From NCBI GenBank assembly GCA_030636125.1, contig DAOVXM010000038.1, forward strand, positions 1-11,137: a stretch of DNA of 11,137 bases, in the 5' to 3' direction. Of the stretch, positions 6,623-11,137 are shown piece after piece (position 1 is the stretch's first letter; each line of letters begins with the position of its first letter). The notes below the pieces were generated by a model, which saw only the letters and a program-made list of their open reading frames with translations, was not told the DNA's origin and ran no database searches. A program made the translations under genes and the position numbers. This stretch comes from Chloroflexota bacterium (lineage in GTDB: Bacteria; Chloroflexota; Anaerolineae; Anaerolineales; UBA4823).

Positions 6623-6654
6623 TGCCTGCTGTTGTGAAACAGCGTGAAGTGGCA
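6623..6654 (+). other. Hairpin in the rho leader
   Basis: GCTGTT (6628-6633) and AACAGC (6638-6643) form a 6-bp stem closed by the loop GTGA. An outer pairing TGCC (6623-6626) with GGCA (6651-6654) extends it across a bulge. It is followed by GTGTTTTCC and a pyrimidine-rich stretch just before the rho start. It is too weak in U to be a clear intrinsic terminator. A regulatory role in rho expression is possible. Confidence 0.4.
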
Positions 6655-6691
6655 GTGTTTTCCTATCCTTCTATTCCCATATTTTAAGTCC

Positions 6692-7978
6692 ATGAGTAAA
6701 ACAATGAAAGTAATTGAATTAGAAAGTACCCCCTTAACAGCGTTGCGTCAACGGGCAAAAGATTTGAACGTACCGCACGCAAAACGCTTGAAAAAAGAAG
6801 ATCTGATCCTGCGTATCCAACAATACGAAGCTGAACAGGAAGGATTAGAGATGCGCGGTGGCATTCTCGAGATCATGAGCGAGGGTATCGGCTTTTTGCG
6901 TTCTGGTCATTACCAGCCAGGACCTTACGATATCTATGTTTCGCAATCGCAGATCCGGCGATACAACTTGCGCAATGGTGATATGATCATTGGCCATGTG
7001 CGACCCCCGCGCGAATCAGAGAGGCATTATGGCTTGCTCAAAGTAGAAAGCGTAAATAGTCTTAATGCTGAGGATGTGAAGCGTCGCCCAACCTTCGAGT
7101 CTTTAATTCCAATCTTCCCCGAAGATCGCTTTGACCTGGAGACAGATCGCCATACTTTGTCGACTCGCCTGATAAATTTGGTCACGCCTATTGGTCGCGG
7201 GCAGCGCGGTCTCATTGTTTCACCTCCAAAAGCTGGTAAAACGACGATTCTCAAGGAAATTGCCAATGCTATTTCGACGAAATGTCCTGAAGTGCACCTT
7301 ATGGTAGCTCTGATCGGCGAGCGACCGGAGGAGGTCACTGATATGGATCGATCAGTGGACGCTGAAGTGATATCGTCTACTTTTGACGAACCGGTTTCTT
7401 CACATGTACGCGTGGCTGAGATGGTTTTGGAACGCGCAAAGCGATTGACTGAAGTAGGCCGTGACGTAGTGATCGTTATGGACTCAATTACCAGATTGGC
7501 GCGAGCTTATAACCTGGTGGTCACACCGTCAGGGCGCACATTATCAGGCGGTATCGATCCCTCGGCTTTATACCCTCCCAAGCGCTTCTTTGGTGCGGCG
7601 CGTAATATTGAGGATGGCGGTTCGCTGACGATCATCGCTACTTGTATTGTGGACACAGGTTCCCGTATGGATGATGTTGTTTATGAAGAGTTTAAAGGTA
7701 CCGGCAACATGGAATTGCATCTCTCCCGTCGTCTACAAGAACGCCGAGTTTTCCCCGCGATTGACATTGCGCGATCGTCTACACGTCGTGAAGAGCTGCT
7801 GCTTGGCCCGGATATCACGCCGCGTGTTTGGCTTATGCGACGCATGTATGATCAATTGATCTCATCTCCTCCACATGGTGCTGGTTTGGACACGACTACG
7901 GGTACGGAAGCCATCTTACAGCGCTTAGCTCGCACATCGAACAACATGGAATTTCTGGAAACACTCACCGAGGAATAA
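6692..7978 (+). CDS. rho: Transcription termination factor Rho
   Basis: Rho is a hexameric RNA-dependent ATPase that loads on C-rich unstructured RNA and releases RNA polymerase. From the ATG at 6692 it has 428 residues, close to E. coli Rho (419). Visible parts are a Rho_N helical domain (about 14-50, LTALRQRAKDLNVPHAKRLK), the OB-fold RNA-binding domain (about 55-120, with EGIGFLRS and YVSQSQIRRYNLRNGD), Walker A SPPKAGKTT (177-185), Walker B VVIVMD (259-264), and the conserved TLSGGIDPSALYPPKRFFGA and GTGNMELHLSRRLQERRVFP stretches. There is no extra N-terminal insertion. An in-frame ATG at 6704 is an alternative start. Neither has a good Shine-Dalgarno, and the open frame further up to 6644 is not Rho-like. 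The leader is a candidate for self-regulation. The M23 peptidase gene begins 3 nt after the stop. Confidence 0.97.
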   Translation: MSKTMKVIELESTPLTALRQRAKDLNVPHAKRLKKEDLILRIQQYEAEQEGLEMRGGILEIMSEGIGFLRSGHYQPGPYDIYVSQSQIRRYNLRNGDMIIGHVRPPRESERHYGLLKVESVNSLNAEDVKRRPTFESLIPIFPEDRFDLETDRHTLSTRLINLVTPIGRGQRGLIVSPPKAGKTTILKEIANAISTKCPEVHLMVALIGERPEEVTDMDRSVDAEVISSTFDEPVSSHVRVAEMVLERAKRLTEVGRDVVIVMDSITRLARAYNLVVTPSGRTLSGGIDPSALYPPKRFFGAARNIEDGGSLTIIATCIVDTGSRMDDVVYEEFKGTGNMELHLSRRLQERRVFPAIDIARSSTRREELLLGPDITPRVWLMRRMYDQLISSPPHGAGLDTTTGTEAILQRLARTSNNMEFLETLTEE

Positions 7979-7981
7979 TCG

Positions 7982-9100
7982 GTGGATGGTAATTCATCTC
8001 CTGAGATTTACCCCTATCGCCCAAAAGTGTCTTCAAAATCCGGAACGTTTATTTCAACTATAGCTTGGGTCGTGGCTTTGAGCCTGGTCGCGGTGGCAGT
8101 CTATTTAGGCTGGCAGACGCGCTCTGCAACCGCGGCTGCTACTGTAGCCGAAGTTGTCGTGATCAAGACAGTTGCGTCACTTGAGGATAGTGATGGCGTT
8201 GAGGCGGAGATGCCCCAACTTGACTTACCTGGGGAGAGAGGGACCCTCCACCGGAAGGTCCAATTGCACACCATCATTCCTAATCGACCTAGAGAAGAAG
8301 TAAAACAACATACCGTCAGCATTGGTGATTCAGTATTTGAGATTGCTAATAAGTTCAATATCACACCCGAGACTTTATTATGGGCGAACTACGATCAGCT
8401 CAATGATGATCCTGATATGATCTCGGTTGGGATGGAGTTAAATATCCCGCCTGTGGATGGGGTATATTATGAATGGCAGGAAGAAGATACAATTGAGGCT
8501 GTCGCGGCCCGTTTTGAAGCGGATTTAGAAAAGATACTTGGTTTTTCAGCCAACCAGTTGGATTTGACCGAGCCCACCGTTGAACCTGGTGCTATGGTGA
8601 TGATCCCAGGTGGACACCGTGAGTTTCGGCAGTGGCTCATTCCGGTGATTCCTCGTAGTAGAGCCGGGGTTTCCAGCTCTGTTTACGGGTCAGGTGCTTG
8701 TTCTGGGAGTTATGAGGGGGCTTATGGAAGCGGTGCATTTGTTTGGCCCGCTGGTAATCATTACATCTCCGGAAACGATTATTGGTCTGGACATTTGGCG
8801 ATTGATATTGCCGCGGGTGATGGCGCCCAAATTTACGCTGCTGATAGTGGCGTAGTTGTATTCTCAGGGTGGGCCACAGGTGGTTATGGATATATGATCA
8901 TGATCGATCATGGTAATGGTTATCAGACCCTCTATGCTCACCTTAGCAGCGTCAATGTCTCTTGCGGTCAGAGCGTTGGTCGTGGGCAGACTATTGGCTA
9001 TTCTGGCAATACCGGGAACTCAACGGGTGCACACTTGCACTTTGAAGTGCGCTTTCAGGGTGGGTTCGTTAACCCCTGGTACGTGTTGCCTGCCCCCTAA
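7982..9100 (+). CDS. Membrane-anchored LysM and M23-family peptidoglycan endopeptidase
   Basis: A cell-wall hydrolase of 372 residues that likely cuts peptide cross-links. It has a cytoplasmic tail, one transmembrane segment (about 22-43), a first LysM domain (about 109-157, HTVSIGDSVFEIANKFNI), a diverged second LysM-like unit (about 161-209), a Gly/Ser-rich linker, and an M23 (lysostaphin-type) domain at about 255-369. The zinc site is intact: H271 and D275 (HLAID), H320 (YAHLS), and H351/H353 (HLHFE), so the enzyme should be active. The GTG start at 7982 is supported by GAGGA 7 nt upstream, inside the end of rho, and by the 3-nt gap, which implies co-transcription and probably coupled translation. 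Cys240 and Cys328 could pair. The link to rho looks like gene order rather than function. Specific cleavage target is not readable from sequence. Confidence 0.92.
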   Translation: MDGNSSPEIYPYRPKVSSKSGTFISTIAWVVALSLVAVAVYLGWQTRSATAAATVAEVVVIKTVASLEDSDGVEAEMPQLDLPGERGTLHRKVQLHTIIPNRPREEVKQHTVSIGDSVFEIANKFNITPETLLWANYDQLNDDPDMISVGMELNIPPVDGVYYEWQEEDTIEAVAARFEADLEKILGFSANQLDLTEPTVEPGAMVMIPGGHREFRQWLIPVIPRSRAGVSSSVYGSGACSGSYEGAYGSGAFVWPAGNHYISGNDYWSGHLAIDIAAGDGAQIYAADSGVVVFSGWATGGYGYMIMIDHGNGYQTLYAHLSSVNVSCGQSVGRGQTIGYSGNTGNSTGAHLHFEVRFQGGFVNPWYVLPAP

Positions 9101-9192
9101 TCTCTTTTAAGCATTACCTGGCGTATTAATGAAGGAAATCCCCGGTATCTCCCCTGGATTTGAGACTTGGATTATTCTTGGATGGAAATATA

Positions 9193-9375
9193 ATGGCGAA
9201 AAACGATCCTTTACCTAAGACGACAGAAATTGCAGAAACTAATAATTTCATCGCCTGGCGTGCAGAGGAACCAGACGGTGAAGTGACCTATCACCTTGAA
9301 CTCAACAACGTCACTCTCCATTTCTTCCAGGAGGAGTGGAATGAATTCTTGGAGTTAGTGCGTGCTATGATTTGA
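9193..9375 (+). CDS. Small conserved-looking protein of unknown function
   Basis: I do not recognise this family. From the ATG at 9193 it encodes 60 residues, acidic, without signal peptide, membrane segment or cysteine. The sequence suggests two beta strands (NFIAWRAEE, then VTYHLELNNVTLHF) followed by an amphipathic helix (EEWNEFLELVRAMI), a compact fold typical of small cytoplasmic proteins. The frame continues up to a TTG at 9160, but the ATG gives a more protein-like N-terminus. A weak GGA lies 8 nt upstream. It follows the M23 gene by 92 nt on the same strand and ends 30 nt before a hairpin that closes the unit, so it is probably the last gene of the rho operon. Coding is supported by the secondary-structure pattern and position, not by homology. 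Confidence 0.6.
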   Translation: MAKNDPLPKTTEIAETNNFIAWRAEEPDGEVTYHLELNNVTLHFFQEEWNEFLELVRAMI

Positions 9376-9404
9376 AAAGCCAAAGATATTATGGACGCTT
9401 ATCA

Positions 9405-9435
9405 AATCGCCTCAGGGTATAACTTTGGGGCGATT
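9405..9435 (+). terminator. Terminator after the rho-M23-small protein unit
   Basis: AATCGCCTCA (9405-9414) pairs with TGGGGCGATT (9426-9435) over 10 positions, including one G-U pair that forms only in plus-strand RNA. The loop is 11 nt. The tail TCTTATTAG is moderately U-rich. It lies between converging genes, 30 nt after the small gene and 18 nt beyond the 3' end of the minus-strand gene, so it serves the plus strand best. Confidence 0.65.
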
Positions 9436-9453
9436 CTTATTAGCCAGAGAATT

Positions 9454-11061
9454 TTAATGGGTGATCTTGTTTACGTAGGGTACAACCCCCTGGCAGGGGA
9501 CAGTGAAGCGGGTGGCAACTTCCTCCCACACTAATACTTGCTGGTTATTATTCCAGGCAGAGTGGATAGCGAATGAAACACATCCTGGGCCGGCATGGTA
9601 GTTGGCGATGGTAAAACGCCACAAATCTTCGTAAGTGCTTACATCCCCAGCCATTTCTCCCGTGGCGGTGAATACAATTTGACCTATTTGTTCGCAGTTT
9701 GCCAGCAAGGTATTGGCAAATAATGGCACGCTGACATTAACATTAGTCAGATCTACTCCTGTAGGGCAACTTGGGCAATTGGCATTTGCTTGCAATGCCA
9801 ATGCACCCCGTAATAGGGCTTGGTCTTCGTCCAATAGATGGATATAGCCGACATCACAGGTATCTTGGGACAGTACCAGGGGGCAGAATTGCTGGTAGAA
9901 AGAAGGGTTCCATAAAAGTATCGCGTCTACCCCGTTATCTGTAATTTGCCCTAAACCGAACTCGTATGGAACTCTAAAGACACCTGGCCAGAATTGGCTC
10001 TCTTGTGCGAACAGGTTTTTCAACAATTGTCCAGGTACGCCGGTGTCTAATGAGACCTCAATGATGCGGTTGTCGAAGAGGTTTTGCCAGGCTTCGACCT
10101 CGGTTTTGGCAGTTTCTAAACCACAGGCGTCGGCATATCCATTTGGTAGCAAACCCCCGGTTGCACAATTGGATGCATCGACCACCCTTTGGGTTATTAA
10201 TCGTCCTGCAAGGTAATAATATGCTTCGTTGGATGCTAATAGCTGTGACTGATCAGGAGTTGAAAGCCATTGAGGGGGCGCTCCAATAGGTGGAAACGCC
10301 TGCCAGGTCTCGGCACAACTGGCTACTTCATTACCTATCCATTGAGGACTTAATACATCAATATACCATCCGCTGGCACCAGGTGTTGAGGAAACTCCAC
10401 TTTCGATCACTCGCACTCTCGCAGTGAATATCTCGCTTGAATCACCAAAACTAGAATCTGCCCAAAAATCGACAGTAATGCCCTCTACGGGTGTGACGGA
10501 GAGTGGGATTGAGCACCTGTCACCTTCGCAGGTGAACGGGTATCCATCGTATGTACCATGGATCGCCGTGATACTTTCATTAGGTAGTGGCTCCTCACCG
10601 ATGAAAAGCAGAGAAGGCATTTGGGTGCATAGATTTTCAGGTGGGATAGGAGAACAACCCTCCAGCGTGATCCAAACCACGGACGGTGGTAGATCAATTA
10701 TGACTTCTTTTTCCTTTTGTTGGAAAGATGTTAAGTGAAGATATAGGCCAGGGCAAGATGTAGTGTCGTCCTCCTTACAGCCTTCGGTAGCTAACCATTC
10801 TTCTCCAACTTCTTCCCCACATGCATGGAAGACCTCCTCCACAGTGGGAAGCTCTTCATGGTCAATAAAAATTTGACAGATGATCTGGTTGTCAGACCAT
10901 CTGATCAGCCACCATTCATACTCCACGTATTGAACGATAATCGTGGTTTGGCGTGTAGAATCTTGGGCTGTTACGCGATATCCAAGAAGCGCAATTACTC
11001 CAACGGTTATCAGGAGCAGTAATGTTTTGATACCGGCGCGCTTTCCCTTTATCTTTCCCAT
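9454..11061 (-). CDS. Cys-rich exported protein with lysozyme/SLT-like transglycosylase domain
   Basis: The 535-residue product has a hydrophobic N-terminal segment (11-30, signal peptide possibly cut after TAQ, or an anchor). A long N-terminal region (about 36-225) matches nothing I recognise. It ends at a short Ser/Thr/Pro/Gly linker (222-230). The C-terminal half resembles the lytic transglycosylase (SLT) fold: LLKNLFAQESQFWPG (347-360) matches the catalytic-Glu helix, making E354 the likely catalytic acid. FGLGQIT (368-374) matches the usual GLMQ motif, and ANYHAGPG (486-493) matches the AYNAGPG motif. The mature region holds 18 Cys, an even number suited to disulfides, which is unusual for this fold. 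The ATG at 11061 has a strong AGGAG 4 nt upstream. It is monocistronic here and converges on the rho unit. Order and spacing of the three motifs support the fold. Substrate and the role of the N-terminal half are unknown. Confidence 0.8.
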   Translation of the reverse strand: MGKIKGKRAGIKTLLLLITVGVIALLGYRVTAQDSTRQTTIIVQYVEYEWWLIRWSDNQIICQIFIDHEELPTVEEVFHACGEEVGEEWLATEGCKEDDTTSCPGLYLHLTSFQQKEKEVIIDLPPSVVWITLEGCSPIPPENLCTQMPSLLFIGEEPLPNESITAIHGTYDGYPFTCEGDRCSIPLSVTPVEGITVDFWADSSFGDSSEIFTARVRVIESGVSSTPGASGWYIDVLSPQWIGNEVASCAETWQAFPPIGAPPQWLSTPDQSQLLASNEAYYYLAGRLITQRVVDASNCATGGLLPNGYADACGLETAKTEVEAWQNLFDNRIIEVSLDTGVPGQLLKNLFAQESQFWPGVFRVPYEFGLGQITDNGVDAILLWNPSFYQQFCPLVLSQDTCDVGYIHLLDEDQALLRGALALQANANCPSCPTGVDLTNVNVSVPLFANTLLANCEQIGQIVFTATGEMAGDVSTYEDLWRFTIANYHAGPGCVSFAIHSAWNNNQQVLVWEEVATRFTVPCQGVVPYVNKITH

Positions 11062-11070
11062 CTTACTCCT

Positions 11071-11099
11071 AAAATATCATGTTCAGACCATGTTGTCAA
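11071..11099 (-). promoter_or_regulatory. Possible promoter with palindrome upstream of the SLT-like gene
   Basis: On the minus strand a perfect TTGACA (11094-11099) is followed after 17 nt by TATTTT (11071-11076), a 4 of 6 match. The spacer contains an imperfect 15-bp palindrome with CATG at both ends (11079-11093), placed like an operator. Against it, the implied start near 11064 would leave almost no ribosome binding site, so the real promoter may lie further upstream. Confidence 0.3.
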
Positions 11100-11137
11100 C
11101 TATTAAAAATAAGTTATCAAAACTGAATAGTTGCTTC

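Larger units (their letters stand above)
6341..6691 (+). promoter_or_regulatory. Intergenic region and rho leader
   Basis: This 350-nt gap has no convincing gene. An 11-12 nt imperfect direct repeat, ATCTGGGTRAA, occurs at 6340-6350 and 6411-6421. A TATAAT at 6380-6385 has a TTGCAT 15 nt upstream and could be a distal promoter. T-runs at 6432-6437 and 6450-6456 are not preceded by a stable stem. The well-formed promoter at 6523-6551 is the likely rho promoter. From about 6558 to the rho start the leader is C-rich and G-poor in places (6561-6610 and 6660-6691) and carries a hairpin at 6623-6654. Confidence 0.55.

Noticed and set aside
6469..6693. 74-residue minus-strand frame in the rho leader
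   Set aside because: It has no ribosome site or recognisable features, and it covers the rho promoter and leader hairpin.
7027..7338. 103-residue minus-strand frame inside rho
   Set aside because: It is antisense to the Rho Walker A region, and its composition is explained by the coding strand.
9189..9194. TATAAT just before the small gene, with TTGGAT 16 nt upstream
   Set aside because: The box overlaps the ATG at 9193, so transcription would begin after the start codon. It is probably chance.
1..11137. Mobile elements, CRISPR arrays, tRNA or rRNA genes, phage or defence genes
   Set aside because: I looked for transposase-like frames, regularly spaced repeats, cloverleaf-type sequences and nuclease or toxin motifs and found none. 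The window reads as housekeeping and cell-envelope genes.

Overview
The window looks like a chromosomal housekeeping locus from a bacterium of moderate GC. It is most likely an uncultured member of the Chloroflexota (Anaerolineae-like). I infer this from the Thr/Pro-rich linkers on exported proteins, the rho gene directly followed by a LysM/M23 peptidase gene, and the style of the VIT-vWA surface protein. No 16S rRNA or other decisive marker is present, so the phylum call is moderate at best. I see no rRNA, tRNA, CRISPR array, transposase or phage gene.

Layout. Positions 1-3675 are read on the minus strand. In transcription order from high to low coordinates they are prfA (release factor 1), prmC (the methyltransferase that modifies release factors), a YceI-family lipoprotein, a perfect 19-bp hairpin, and the start of coaBC, which is cut by the window edge. 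From 3920 to 9375 the plus strand is read: a large exported VIT-vWA protein with a C-terminal membrane anchor, then rho, a GTG-started LysM/M23 cell-wall peptidase 3 nt behind it, and a 60-residue protein of unknown function. A hairpin at 9405-9435 closes this unit. From 11061 back to 9454 the minus strand encodes a cysteine-rich exported protein with a lysozyme/SLT-like catalytic domain.

How the genes fit together. Two termination functions lie close to each other: RF1 and its GGQ-modifying enzyme for translation, and Rho for transcription. In Bacillus subtilis, rho, rpmE, tdk, prfA and prmC are co-directional. Here rho and prfA-prmC point away from each other across the VIT-vWA gene, and rpmE is not in the window. 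Four gene products (YceI lipoprotein, VIT-vWA, LysM/M23, SLT-like protein) are predicted to act outside the cytoplasm on or near the cell wall.

What deserves a second look. I do not see a convincing new multi-gene system. The strongest unexplained signal is non-coding. The prfA leader contains three segments that can form either a 9-bp early hairpin or an intrinsic terminator followed by seven U, which is the layout of a transcription attenuator. The rho leader (about 135 nt, C-rich, with a stable hairpin) is a candidate for autoregulation. The Cys-rich SLT-like protein and the Cys/Pro motif of the VIT-vWA protein are the most interesting protein-level observations.
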